From: Symbiodinium natans
Lineage: Eukaryota; Sar; Dinophyceae; Suessiales; Symbiodiniaceae
Reading direction: 5' to 3'
NCBI GenBank assembly: GCA_905221605.1
Contig: CAJNDS010002642.1
Coordinates: forward strand, 207,106-262,105
DNA: 55,000 bases
Both the position numbers and the translations under genes were made by a program. Positions 30,491-41,618 of this stretch are shown in pieces. The notes beneath the pieces are model-generated. The model saw only the letters and a list, made by a program, of their open reading frames with translations. It was not told where the DNA came from and did not search any database. Position 1 is the first letter of the stretch. The number at the start of each line of letters is the position of its first letter.

Positions 30491-33400
30491 GCTCTCCTCT
30501 TAGTTTTTTTTTTAATTTTTTCGGCGACTTTGGCTCTGCATGTTAAAATCAAGTTGATAAGGAACACCAGGAGTCCTTTCGCCAGAAAAAGAAGCAAGAG
30601 GAAGAGAACAAGAACAAGGCCATTCGACTGTAGACGTTCATACGAACTGGAGCATAGTATCTCTAACTGCAAGAATTTGTTTACATGAAGAGCAATATTA
30701 CTATGCTAAGGAAATAGAGTTTTGTGCACTGCGCTGGAGGTGAAGTCTATCATGAAGAAGACCCCGGAGCCTGCAAAGCAGATCCATTTCAAGGATGCGC
30801 CGAAGGCTGGCGTGAGCGATTAGAATGCTTAGTCGTAGTGTACGTTTCTCTAAGGTCATGATGGTGGACTCCTACAAGCACGAGAAACAGCTGTGGCTGT
30901 TCGCTTATTTTTTATGTTTAGACATGTTGAGACTTCCTGGAATGTCGGTATGCTCGTCTAGATTTTCACGAGGCACCACAACGACTGGCGCAATCCGCTT
31001 GTTTTGTGCAATACTTGCGGGCTCCGCCAGCATTTCTGGCAGGGCCGCATGGAGGCAGCGAAACAACCGCATCCGTATTGACAATGATGTTTTAAATTTT
31101 ACGTTGTCATGAGGGAGCTCCGGGAAAGTGTCATTTTGCTCAGTGGAAGTCGCCAGCTCATTGCCGAATTAATCTTTTTACGCTGTTTTCATCTCTTAAC
31201 GCTTGAAGTACCCCCCCCCCCGCAATGAGGTTCGTCTGCGGACAATGTCTTCTTCAGCCTGCATCGAAGCTTCACTCAACGCAGCCCGTCCTAATCAGAT
31301 GTCTTAGTCATAAGAAGATTTTATCGCACCAGCGCAATCTAAGGTCGAGTAACCTGAGACGCTGATCGCAGAGCAGCAAGGCGATGCGGCGCCAAAAAAA
31401 AAGGCAAACCTTGCCTGAGTGCTGCGAATGCAACACTTGCGCTTCAATTCAGCAGTCTCGTCAGGCGCTTCTTGCTAGTATTTAAATTAAATTACAATTT
31501 AGTGATATATACATGAGGATAAAGAGACTTGCCGCAACATTTTCAGCTCAAGTTGCTTGTGTCAACTCAAGCAGACTCGCCGGGAGTGACTTGCTTAAAT
31601 TTATGAGTGTACTTCTTTCTTTTAACATTCGGCCGATGTATACTTGATCGCGTTCACACCTTGGGGCAGACAACTGAACTGTGAAAGCGTACAGAAACAT
31701 ATTCATGTGCATGTTACATTTTTAAATGAGGCGCACCGAGAAGCACATGTGCCTCGGCAAAATTATATTTTTAGTTGCAAGGATGAATACATCATGCATT
31801 AACCTAAGGTCTTCGACGATGCGCTGGTCGAAAATGCGATGGTTGATGGATGAAGATGAGCCTCCAAGCTTGACCTGTTCGTGTGGTTGCATTCGCTTGT
31901 CTAAAAGATCGTCAGGCTGGACGTTGACTTCGAGTCAAAGAACATATCATCTTCTGCGAGCAGTTCCTTGCTAGACAACTCTACACAACAAGCTACAGCC
32001 AAAAAAATGAAGAAAACCAGGACGCGCGGTGCGTGTCCCTCGCTGGCGAGACGACGTGTGACTTGACTTTAAGCAAATAAGTGCAAGGATCTGATCTCAA
32101 AGTCTGTGCTGAGGACGTCGGACGCCGTGATCACGCCCGCCGAATTTTTAAAGCAGCAGTTGAGCTAATTTTTGTCAAAATTCCGATAGGCAATAAGCCA
32201 TTTCAGTAAGGCGCGCTGCCACTGGCCTGGCAGACGACTGCGAAGCAAAAGATCTGTGCTTGCCTCAGTACGGCCTGAACTATTTCATTTATATGTGTAA
32301 ACTTTTCAAATAAGGAAATTCAAAGACGGACGTCGCCGTCGCGCAGTTACGTGTCAGGAACTTACTACAAAAACTTAAACAAGAATATCACGATCCGTTT
32401 TTTTTAGGGCTAATCGGTCCTGACGGACGACTGACAAGGAGAGTGCTGGTTGAAAAAGTTGTGTTGAGTTTTGATTTCTCGTCATATATACTTATCCGTG
32501 CATGACAAGCAGGACGAACGTGGTGTTGAAGAAGATCCGTTTGGACGCTGGTCCTGAGGTCAACGACGAGCTGCACCCTAGACGAGAGTTTGCAGTGACA
32601 TTTTTCTTTTCAAATGTGCGCTTAGACTTTAACGCCATGTCATGTTGGCGTATCTGCCAGGAAACCGGAAGATGAGTGTATGCAAACGCGGCGACTTCTC
32701 AACATGGAGTGGGGGTCTTAATTCTTGTACACAAACCATAACTAAATGTTTCTCCCAACATAATGCGGCGGCCGAGGATTGCAGGCATCCACCACTGGCG
32801 TCTTTTCCAGACACCTGTCTAGTATTTAGTTTAGAATAAGATACCCCTGCTGCCCCATTCATGCAGCTGTGCTCGTAGGTCAGCCTCTGTGACGCACCCG
32901 AGCATCCTCAAGCTCGTCGAGATGGAGTAAAGGCCTCAGTTCCTGTAAGACCGCATGATAACATCACCGCACGCGCGTATATTGTCTAAGGTCTCGTGCA
33001 GCTGACCACTGCTCTGACATTGTCTGGACCTGGAGGTTGCAAGAACGTTAATATTCTTAACATACATAAATATGTGACAATTATACATTTCTATAAGAAA
33101 TTTTATCAAGCATATATGTCTTCAGGTCGACCGCTGCAACAAATCCAAATATCGACGATGAGATCTTCAGCCTTCCTCGCGGACAGCATCAGTGTGGCTT
33201 AGCTTGTATTATTATTTTATTTTCGTATCATTGATATTATTAATATTTTTAGTAATACTAGTATTATTATAACTATTTGTCTTATTAAAATATAATCGAA
33301 AACAATGCATTACCATGACTGCAGGGAAGCCCATCGGGTTTTGCTTGAAGATGGACAGTATCTTTACTTGGTGTTTTCTGAGCTGCATCTAAGATTCGAA

Positions 33401-33935
33401 TGTCTCTCTACAATCCTGCACGCTTCAATTTTTAAGGCGACACTTTGGCGAAGAATATAATTTTTCGGACCTTTACGACAAAGAAGACTGCAACGACAAA
33501 GGCTCATCGAGTTCTTGTTCTGTGTGAGTTCTTTTTCTTGCGCTAGGAATTAAAAGAGGCATGCTCATGGTCAAGATTGTCGCGATTCTCCTGGTACAAG
33601 GGCTTTGCGCGCAAAGGACTCGTCTGATGAGCAGACTTACGTGCGAATAATATTAAATTACATGTCATCGAGATTTGCATTGATGCGGAAAGGACGTAAT
33701 TCGTACTACGTCCGAAACAATATTCCCAGGCGTCGACGTCGAGGCGGCATAAAATACTAGACCACACAGACTCATCATGAGTCCTTGCGTTTACGCAGAT
33801 GCTGTGGTTCGCCCCGAGAAGAGAAACTTGGCATTCGTTGTTAATCCTGCGCGCAGCAAGAAGTTGAAACATAAAAGGATGATGATCTCCGACATACTCC
33901 CAGACCTTACACTTCGAATCCTGCAGCAAGGTTAA
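30404..33935 (+). CDS. Lysine-rich protein gene with GATA-like half finger, about 27 exons
   Basis: Starts at ATG 30404 (MGKSKKRQSGKDKKHQS), 8 bases after an AG-G site that could be a spliced-leader or intron acceptor. Exons are at 30404-30490, 30571-30618, 30740-30811, 30855-30892, 30973-31054, 31230-31298, 31381-31412, then several uncertain, then 32088-32161, 32439-32462, 32513-32587, 32661-32714, 32777-32816, 33126-33191, 33325-33370, 33394-33417, 33437-33447, 33502-33523, 33547-33558, 33601-33621, 33693-33743 and 33878-33935 with TAA. The basic N-terminus could be a nuclear signal. NPLVLCNTCGLRQHFW resembles the C-terminal half of a GATA zinc finger; the first Cys pair is not seen. The rest is unrecognised. 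Introns are short, with GT, GC and GA donors and AG-G acceptors, and lack telomeric repeats. The unresolved part is about 31413-32087. Confidence 0.6.
30571..30618 (+). CDS. Lysine-rich gene, exon 2
   Basis: Reads ESFRQKKKQEEENKNK after acaccag-G, with a GC donor; charged and probably helical. Confidence 0.7.
30740..30811 (+). CDS. Lysine-rich gene, exon 3
   Basis: Reads VKSIMKKTPEPAKQIHFKDA and PKAG after gctggag-G, with a strong canonical donor, gtgagc. Confidence 0.75.
30855..30892 (+). CDS. Lysine-rich gene, exon 4
   Basis: Reads VMMVDSYKHEKQ and two bases after ctctaag-G, with a GT donor in phase 2 matching the next exon. Confidence 0.7.
30973..31054 (+). CDS. Lysine-rich gene, exon 5 with CNTCG motif
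   Basis: Reads HHNDWRNPLVLCNTCGLRQH and FWQGRME, phase 2 acceptor cacgag-G, GC donor. W-R-x-x-P-x-x-LCNTCGL matches the second half of a GATA-type finger (usually LCNACGL). Confidence 0.75.
31230..31298 (+). CDS. Lysine-rich gene, exon near 31230
   Basis: Reads VRLRTMSSSACIEASLNAAR and PNQ after a C-run and caatgag-G. The right end is uncertain because GC donors at 31281 and 31284 are also possible. Confidence 0.6.
31381..31412 (+). CDS. Lysine-rich gene, exon near 31381
   Basis: The phase-1 frame reads DAAPKKKANL after agcaag-G, with a GC donor. A nine-A run lies in the exon. Confidence 0.5.
31809..31841 (+). CDS. Lysine-rich gene, candidate exon near 31809
   Basis: Reads VFDDALVENAM after cctaag-G with a GT donor. 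Neighbouring candidates at 31731-31756 (RTEKHMCL) and 31916-31931 (LDVDF, extending to ESKN) are plausible but their ends are unresolved. Confidence 0.5.
32088..32161 (+). CDS. Lysine-rich gene, exon 32088-32161
   Basis: Reads DLISKSVLRTSDAVITPAEF and LKQQ after tgcaag-G, with a GA donor in phase 2. The next four exons all use phase-2 joins, which supports the chain. Confidence 0.65.
32439..32462 (+). CDS. Lysine-rich gene, exon 32439-32462
   Basis: A 24-nt exon, RVLVEKV plus split codons, between acaag-G and a GT donor. Confidence 0.55.
32513..32587 (+). CDS. Lysine-rich gene, exon 32513-32587
   Basis: Reads TNVVLKKIRLDAGPEVNDEL and HPRR after agcag-G, with a GT donor in phase 2. Confidence 0.7.
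32661..32714 (+). CDS. Lysine-rich gene, exon 32661-32714
   Basis: Reads KPEDECMQTRRLLNMEW after tgccag-G, with a GT donor in phase 2. Confidence 0.7.
32777..32816 (+). CDS. Lysine-rich gene, exon 32777-32816
   Basis: Reads IAGIHHWRLFQTP after gccgag-G. The donor is GT at 32817, or GA at 32811 if the next exon is the phase-2 candidate at 32879 (SASVTHPSILKLVEME). Confidence 0.6.
32879..32925 (+). CDS. Lysine-rich gene, candidate exon near 32879
   Basis: After tcgtag-G two frames are open; the phase-2 frame reads SASVTHPSILKLVEME. A further candidate follows at 32991-33035 (LVQLTTALTLSGPG). Their phases are not fully reconciled. Confidence 0.45.
33126..33191 (+). CDS. Lysine-rich gene, exon 33126-33191
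   Basis: Reads STAATNPNIDDEIFSLPRGQ and H after cttcag-G, with a GT donor in phase 2. Confidence 0.7.
33325..33370 (+). CDS. Lysine-rich gene, exon 33325-33370
   Basis: Reads EAHRVLLEDGQYLYL after ctgcag-G, with a canonical donor, gtgttt. Confidence 0.75.
33394..33558 (+). CDS. Lysine-rich gene, cluster of four microexons
   Basis: Exons of 24 nt (33394-33417, IRMSLYNP), 11 nt (33437-33447), 22 nt (33502-33523, LIEFLFC) and 12 nt (33547-33558, ELKE) join in exact phase to give YNPATLWLIEFLFCELKE. Donors are GC, GC, GT and GC. All acceptors but the first are AG-G. Individually each is weak; the continuous, hydrophobic-patterned product supports the set. Confidence 0.55.
33601..33743 (+). CDS. 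Lysine-rich gene, exons 33601-33621 and 33693-33743
   Basis: GFARKGL (GT donor) joins in phase 0 to DVIRTTSETIFPGVDVE (GC donor). Both acceptors are AG-G. Confidence 0.55.
33878..33935 (+). CDS. Lysine-rich gene, probable last exon
   Basis: Reads MMISDILPDLTLRILQQG and then TAA, after ataaaag-G in phase 2. A candidate exon at 33799-33835 (MLWFAPRRETW) lies between it and the previous one. Overlapping minus-strand open frames are treated as shadows. Confidence 0.55.
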
Positions 33936-34249
33936 TGGTCTTCGTTGCAAGTGTATAAAGGTTCGACTTCAAATCTGAATCAGTGGAATTTACGATCCTG
34001 AAATAATAAGACGCGAAATCATCTGACAGGATGACGATGGGGAAGATCTTGACTGAGCGTGTTCAGCTTTCACATGAGAGATCGAGCAGATGATTTATGC
34101 TGCCGAGATGCGGTAGGGCCACAGGAAAGGTTGTTCGGGAAGCTAAGCAGCTATGTTAACGAGTATCCCGAAGCTTCTCAAGTCTCGTTTTTGTTAGTTT
34201 TTTTCACAGGATTTAGAGTTTAACGTTGCTTCTCGGATTGCCTGGTAAT

Positions 34250-34560
34250 TCTAAACCCTAGAGCATGAACTCTACATCTTAATCTTCAATACTAAAACCT
34301 AAACCCTAAACCCTAAGTCGAAATCTTTAAACCCAAAACATTGAAATGATAAACCTTAGAGTCTCAATCATATAATTAAAGTCACGCAAGAATCGAGTGA
34401 CTCAAAGCTCCCAAGTATCGTTTTTTCTGGATGTTGTTTTTTCTTTAGGGTTTAGAGTTTTACGGTGCTTCTCAGACTGTCTGGAGATGAATGGCCCTTG
34501 CTGGATCTCAGACGTCGAGGCATTCAAGCATAGGTTCCTGGATGCCAGAGCTAATTCTGC
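34250..34560. other. Degenerate heptamers, no gene seen
   Basis: Loosely telomere-like sequence (ACCCTAAACCCTAAG) and AT-rich unique bases. An open frame over 34397-34585 has no supporting splice or family evidence. Confidence 0.4.
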
Positions 34561-34569
34561 AGGATGTGG

Positions 34570-36930
34570 ACAGTCAGATCTCTAGAGCGCGAGCCACTAC
34601 CATCTACAGGAAGAAAAGGAGACAAGCACATCCAGAGATGCTGGACTCAGAGCTGCTCGCAGCATGTTAGTTTTCCAAGCACAGCTCTGAGCAAGAAAGC
34701 TGGAAGGCGTCTTGGATGAGGATCACGACCTTCAGGGTTAGGGGTTAAATATGAGAGTTCAAGGGGTCAGGGTTAAGGCTCAGAGTGTTTCAAGGCGGAG
34801 GGTTTAATGTTTTCGATTTAGGATTCGGAATTAAGGGTTTAAAGTTGAGGGTGCAAGGCTTAAAATCTAGGGAGTAGAAACTGACGAGGAATGTTAGACA
34901 GGTGGAGATGTATGATCAGCTCCGAGCTCGAGCTCAGTCTCAGGACTCTCTCCATCTGTATCTTCATCTACGCGGGGAGTTTGTTTAGTAAAGTAAGGCC
35001 CTTGTGGGTTTAAGGTTCAGGGCTTAGAGTTCAAGGTTTACAGTTTAAAGTTTAGGGTTTAGGGTCTATGGCTTATGGTTTTGTGGATAAGGTCTCTCTG
35101 GAACCTCAACTGGCCGGGCGCAGATGAGCAGAGACCCTTTTTTAAGCTGCATCATAGAAGGGGCTAAACCTAAAACCCAACAACCCGAACCTTTAACTAT
35201 AAACCCTAAACCTTCACCCTAAACCTAAACCCGAAACCCTAAAACCTAAACCCTATACCCTAAACCATAAACTTAAAACCCTAAACCTTAAACCCTAAAC
35301 CCTAAGCCATAAACCTTGTAGGTTAAAGCCTAAACCGTGCAGTTTGTTTTTGCCATGTACAGCTTATCTGAAGCGCGAGCCATCACGACTTATCTTAGTA
35401 AAAGCGACACACATAAGCAGAAATGATGGACTCGCAGCTACTCGCAGCAAGTCAGTGTTTCAAGCAAAGCTATGAGCAAGGAAGTGAGAAGATGCATCGG
35501 ACTACAGTCACGACCCTAGAGCTGAACGTTAAAAGTTCGGACTTCGTGGGTTTAAGGTTAACTGTTACAGGTTTCAAGGTTTAGGAGCAGATTTTAAAGA
35601 TTAGGTTTAAGAAGTTAGGGTTCAGGGCTCAGAGTTTAAGGTTTCAGGTTCAGCACAAAGAAACGCTGAGGAATGTTAAAGAGGTGGAGACGTATGAGCA
35701 TTTCCGAGCACAAGCTGAGTTTAACGGCTCTCCTGATCTGTTTTTGTCTGCGCTAGGAGTGTGTCTACTAAAGTGAGGCCCTTGTGAGTTTGGGGTTTTG
35801 GGCTTAGTAAATCCTGCAGGAAGTAGTGGCTTTGTGTTTCAATGCGGACAATCAGATGACAATCAGATCTCTAGAGCACGAGCCAGTATCGTCTAGAACA
35901 AGAAAAGGCGACAAGAACATGCAGAGATGCTGGACTCTCAGCTACTCGCAGCATGTTAGTTTTGCAAGCACAGCCCGCAGCAAGGAAGCTGGGAGGCGTC
36001 TTAGATCAGGATCACGACCTTAAGGGTTAGGGTTGAAATATGAGAGTTCAAGGGATTAGGGTTAAGGCTCCGAGTGTTTCAAGGTGGAGGATTTAATGTT
36101 TTCGACTTAGGATTCAAAGTTAAGGGTTTAAAGTTCAGGGTGTTAGGCTTAAAATCTAGGGAGTAGAAACTGATGAGGAATGTTAGACAGGTGTAGATGT
36201 ATGAGCAGCTCCGAGCTCGAGCTCAGCTTATGACTTTCTTCATCTGTGTCTTCTTCTGCGCGGGGAGTTTTTGAAGTAAAGTAAGGCCCTTGTGGGTTTA
36301 CGGTTTAGGGCTTAGAGTTCAAGGTTTAGGATTTAGAGGTTAAGGTTTAGGGTCTATGGCTTGTGGTTTAGTGAATAATGTCTCTCTGGAGCCTCAACTG
36401 ACCACGTGCAGATGAGCAGAGACCTTTTTTGAGCTGCATCATAAAAGGGACTAAATCGAAAACCCATAAACCCGAACCTTTAAGTATAAACCCTAAGCCT
36501 ATACCCTAAACCCGAAACTCTAAAATCTAAACCCTATCCCCTAAACCATAAACCTTAAACCTTAAACCCTAAACCATAAACCTTGAAGGTTTAAACCTAA
36601 ACCGTGCATTTGTTTCTGCAATGTACAGACTATCCGAAGCGCGAGCCATCATGACTTACCTTGATAAAAGCGACACGCATAGGCAGAGATGATGGACTCG
36701 CAGGTACTCGCAGCACGCCTGTGTTTCAAGCACAGCCATGAGCAAGGAAGCGAGAAGATGCGTCGGATTACAGTCACGAGCCTAGGGGTGAAAGTTAAAA
36801 GTTAGGACTTCGCGAGTTTAAGGTTTACTTTTAAAGGTTTCAAGGTTAAGGGTCAAAAAATAAAGATTAGGTTTAAAGGGTTGAAGTTCAGGTTTCAAGG
36901 TTTAACGTTTCAGGTTTAGGGAGTAGAAAG
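34570..36930 (+). repeat. Tandem A-B-A-B duplication of about 1.3 kb
   Basis: Segment A near 34580 (CTCTAGAGCGCGAGCCA, then GAGATGCTGGACTC and GCTCGCAGCATGTTAG) recurs near 35868. Segment B near 35375 (GCGCGAGCCATCACGACTTA, then GATGATGGACTCGCAG) recurs near 36635. A and B are themselves distant relatives. Between them are degenerate TTTAGGG-like and CCCTAAA-like stretches. The copies are diverged, so the event is old compared with the duplication at 13 kb. Coding capacity is not evident. Confidence 0.8.
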
Positions 36931-38439
36931 CTGAGCTATACTTGAACAGATCGAGACATGTAGTGGACGCGTTCATTTAAGAGCATTTATATTCCTATAT
37001 TTATCGCGTTTGGCTTTGTTTATTTAAGAGGGCTTATATAAACTAAGCCAAAAGAACCCTAAAGGTCTCAGGCTCATATATATATATATATAGAATAATC
37101 TGTACCATTATCGTTTATCATTAACAGTTTTGTCAATAATAATCAAGATCTTTAACCAATCAGAGTGAATAGCCCATAGATTATCATGTTTGTGTTGAAC
37201 AGGTTTAGGGTGTAGGATGTAGGGCTTCGGGCTCGGGTTCAGGGTTTATAGGGTTTAGGGTTTAAGGTTTAGGGTTTAGGGTTTAGGGTTTAGGGCTTGG
37301 GGTTTGGGGTTTAGGGTTTAGGGTTTAGGGTTTAGGGTGTAGGGTGTAGGGTGGAGTGTAGGGCTTAGGGGGGATGTTTGGGTTCGGGCTTGCAAGACTT
37401 GGGCTTGAGGTTTACTGTTTCAGGGGTTCAGGGATGAGGGTTTGAGTTTTAGGTTTCATGCTTGAGTTACCTAAACCCTAAACCCTAAACCCTAAACCCT
37501 AAACCCTAAACCCTAAACCCTAAACCCTAAACCCTAAACGTTGAAAACCTTGACCCTAAGCCCTAAATCCTAAATGCAGGCTTCACGGTTTGAGGGTTGT
37601 GGACCTGTGCGCTTGACTCCCAATCTTCAGACTTGGGCTTTAGGGTTCAGGGTTTAGGCTTTAGCATGGTTTAGCGGTTTTATTAGTACAGGGTGTTAGG
37701 GTTTAGGGTGTAGGATTGAGGGCCTCAGTTTTGGTTTAGGCGCAAGGTGTGCTGGCAACCCTCATAGGACTTTTCTTCTCAATGCTGTGATGAGGTCATG
37801 CAGAATCCCAGTTGGGATCACTACTCTACTTGCCAACTCAAAGTAACCCCAAAGTGAGCCATCAACCATGGTCTAAACCAAAAGTGCAAGCCCTAACCCC
37901 TGAATCCTGAATCCGAAGAAGCTGTTTATCGTAAGACCCTTAAACTTAAACCCACAGCCCCGGAGTTGTGAAATCCTAAACCTGAAACCTAAACCCCCCA
38001 AGCCCTAAACCTTATTCACAACCCGAATTGCTGCACCCTAAGCCCTGAACCCCGAACACAAACCCTAGACCCTAAACCTGTCTACACCGCCGCTTTGCAC
38101 TTTGGCTTCTGTGGTCAGCTCACATTGTGAGCCACGTTAGCAGGGACGTCGCGGCCCTGATCCCCCTTGATTTATGATTTATGGTTTAGGGTTCTGGGTT
38201 CAGGGTTTAGGGTTTAGGCCTTAGGAGCCCAGTTTCGACACATCTGCGCTGTGCGGTCGAACAAGCCTTGATTTCTTAGGGTTAGGGATGCAAATCCCAG
38301 CAGACTTTGAATACATGGAGTTTCCCTAAAGCCGATCGGCCCGATCTTGCCCTAGACATCTCTTTAGTCATAGCATTTGGGGGGGGGGCGCGCTTGCGTT
38401 TAGTCAAAAATTAGGGCCCCAGCCGGGCTAAGCGCTCGC
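36930..38439. other. Region upstream of the transporter start
   Basis: AT-rich sequence (36930-37200) is followed by heptamer arrays in both orientations (37200-37560) and degenerate repeats. One GC-rich island at about 38090-38160 could be untranslated or an upstream exon. No open frame joins in phase to the ATG at 38440. Confidence 0.4.
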
Positions 38440-38505
38440 ATGGCGGCCGCGAAGGCCGACGCGTCCGCCCCAGCTGTCAATAAGGCCACGGGGATGTTTC
38501 TGAAG
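38440..38505 (+). CDS. Transporter exon 1 (start codon)
   Basis: Reads MAAAKADASAPAVNKATG and MFLK, a cytosolic N-terminus. The GC donor (gctaag) keeps phase 0 into exon 2. Confidence 0.75.
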
Positions 38506-41500
38506 GCTAAGGGTTTTGGGGTTTTAGGGTTATAAGGGTTATAATTCAGGGTTCTAATTAAGGGTTATAATTAAGGGTTATAATAATTAAGGGTTTTGGG
38601 GTGTTAGGGTTATAAGGGTTGCAAGGGTTATATTTAAGGGTTATAAGGGTTCTAAGGGTTCCAGGGTTCGGGGAATCGTTGGTCTTTTGGGTGAGTGTAG
38701 GTGCCTGCACCGCGCTCTCTCTCCCAAACCCTAAACCTCTAACCTCAGACCCTCAACCTAAACCCTACCCCCCAAGCCCCAAGCCCTAAACCCTAAACCC
38801 TAAACCCTAAAACCCTAAACCCTAAACCTTAAGCCCTAAACCCTAAACCCTAAACCCTAAACTACCCCAAACCTCAAGCCATAAACCCGAATCCGGCTCT
38901 CACTGAACCTGCGACCAGAGCCTTCTCAACCCTCCTAGGAGCTCAGGACTCTGCGGTCCAAAGGGGGGCGGAGGTTGGGATGTTCCCCCTTATACTAACA
39001 GTCCTTCATAGGGAAACAAGCACCCCCTATGATCAACCCCAAACCCTGAACCCTGAACCCTAAACCCTAAACCCTAAACCCCTAAGCCTAAGAGTCCTTA
39101 GTAGGGATCGCAGCACCCCCTCTCATATTCCCTATTAAGGACTGTTAGGTTTTTTTCGGGACCCTGTAGCTACCCTTAGATAGGTCTTAGGGAGCCTAGG
39201 TTGGGATGTCCCCCTTATACCAACAGTCCTGAAGAGGGATATATAAGGGGGGGGGTACTATAATCCTATGAAGGACTCTTAGGTTGAGGGGTTTAGGGTT
39301 TTGGGTTTAGGGTTCAGGCTTCAGGGTTCAGGGTTTGGGGTTTAAAGCTTTAGGGGAGTAGGGTTTAGGCTTAGGGCTTTAGGTCGTTTAGGGCTCTAGG
39401 GCTTCAGGAACTAACTCCTAGCCGCCACCAGGGCATCCCCGCCAGGGCATCCGTACCAGGGCAAACCCGAAATTTCAAAACTGCAGGGTTACGAATTCTT
39501 TACTAAGTTCACTGGAAATCGAGCAATTTCGGGCCAATCCTGGGGCACCCCCCATTTGGGCCCTACCAGGGCGTCCCCACCAGGGCATCCCTAAACCCTA
39601 AAGCCTAAACCCCAAACCCTAAACCCCAAACCCTAAACCCAAACCCTAAACCCCAAACCCTAAACCCTAAACCCGAAACCCTAAACCCGAAACCCGAAAC
39701 CCTAAACCCTAAACCCTGAACCAGGACGCGCTGTCTCTTCGCTCCAAGCTCCTGCTCGCCCTGGGCCAGGGCGTTGAAGGCATCTGGATCACCGTCGGAG
39801 GCTTCTACTTGACCCTTGGGGGCAGCTTGGGGTTTAGGGTTTAGGGTTTAGGGTTTAGGGTTTAGGGTTTAGGGTTTAGGGTTTAGGGTTGGTGCAGGGT
39901 TCAACGGCCTAGGGTTGAGAATATTTTCATAAACCCTTAAGTCCTAAACACTAAACCCTGAACGCTAGACTTTGAGGTTCGGGAGGGCCCAAGCCCAAGC
40001 CCAATTCTCTTCGGGTGGAGGGACCTTGCAGCTTGCTCTGGATTAGGGTTTGGTTTTTAGGGTTTAGGGTGTAGGGTTTAGGGTTTAGGGTTGCTAGACC
40101 CGAAACCCGAAACCTTAAACATCCCGAAACCCTAAGCCCTAAACCTCCAAAACCCACAGCTCACACCCCTAAACCCCAAACCCTAAGTCCTGAACCATAA
40201 GCCCTTTAAGACTTTGGGCACGATTTCCCGTCCCCCAAAGATGGATGGCGCTGAGTGTTGAGTGTTGAGTGTCAGGATTTAGGGTCTTATGGCTTGGGGT
40301 TTAGGGTTTCGGGTTTCGGGTTTAGGGTCTTGGGTGGCTTGCGTAGGGGGCCAGGTGCGTTGCCCAATGCGCGGCAAGCCAAATTCGGGGGTTCGGAGCC
40401 GGAAGTGAAGCCCTGAGCCCTCAACCCTAAACCCTCAGCCCTCAGCCCTCAGCCCTCAACCCTAAACCCTAAACCCTAAACCCTAAACCCTAAACCCTAA
40501 ACCCTAAACCCTAAACCCTAAACCCTAAACCCTAAACCCTAAACCCTAAACCCTAAACCCTAAACCCTAAACCCTAAACCCTAAACCCTAAAAACCCTAA
40601 ACCCTAAACCCTAAACCCTAAACCCTAAACCTAACCCTAAACCCTAAACCCTAAACCCTAAACCCTAAACCCTAAACCCTAAACCCTAAACCCTAAACCC
40701 TAAACCCTAAACCCTAAACCCTAAACCCTAACCCTGAACCCTACCCCATAAGCCCTAAACCCTGAGCCCCAATCCGAGGAACAAGTTCTTCCTGGAAACC
40801 TGCTGCATTGAGCCCGTGTATGTCGCGGTGATTCAGCTCCTCGGCTCTCTACTGGCTATAGTCTTGGAGGTTGAGGGATTAGGGTTCAGGGCATTTAGCG
40901 TGTATTCCTCGTAGTTCAGCGAACGAAGGCCCCTCAACTTGGATCAACGCCCTACTCCCCCCATATCCCCCAACTGGTGAGGAGAGCTTTGGGCACCCGG
41001 GCCCTAAACCCTAAACCCTAAATCCTAAACCCTAAATCCTAAACCCGAAACCCGAAACCCCAAACCCTAAACCCTAAACCCTAAACCCTAAATACCCAAA
41101 AAACTCCATAAGACGAAGCTGACCTCTTGGCCGGTGCTGCGGCTGGGTTGCAAACCCTAAACCCTAAACCCTAAATCCTACACCCTAGACCCTAAACCCT
41201 AAACCCGTCTATCTTCAAAGGGGGAACCTGATTGCAATTGGTTTGAGCAGGCCCCGAACGTTAAACCTTGATGCTGTCAAGGTCCTTAATAGGGATTATA
41301 GTACCCCTGCTAGTATAAGAGGGAACACCACACCGCTACCCCCCTTCCCCCTTCCCTCCCCCCCTCCCCCTTCCCCCCCCCCCCCCCCCTTCCCCCCCCC
41401 CCCCCCCTTCCCCCCCCCTTCCCCCCCCCCCCCCTTACCCCCCTTCCCCCCCCTTCCCCCCCCCTTTCCCCCCCCCCCCCTTTCCCCCCCCCCCCCCTTT

Positions 41501-41570
41501 CCCCACCCCCCCCTTTCCCCCCCCCCCCCTTTCCCCCCCCCCCCCTGTCCCCCCCCCCCCCCCCCAACCC

Positions 41571-41618
<48 letters not shown>

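Noticed and set aside
30385-30688. Apparent membrane protein formed by reading through the first exon of the lysine-rich gene
   Set aside because: The hydrophobic run comes from intronic poly(T). Splicing at the GC donor at 30491 gives a continuous charged protein with the next exon.
33543-33950. 135-codon minus-strand ORF
   Set aside because: It overlaps several small plus-strand exons that join in phase with AG-G acceptors. It has no family match, and the minus frame is probably open by chance.
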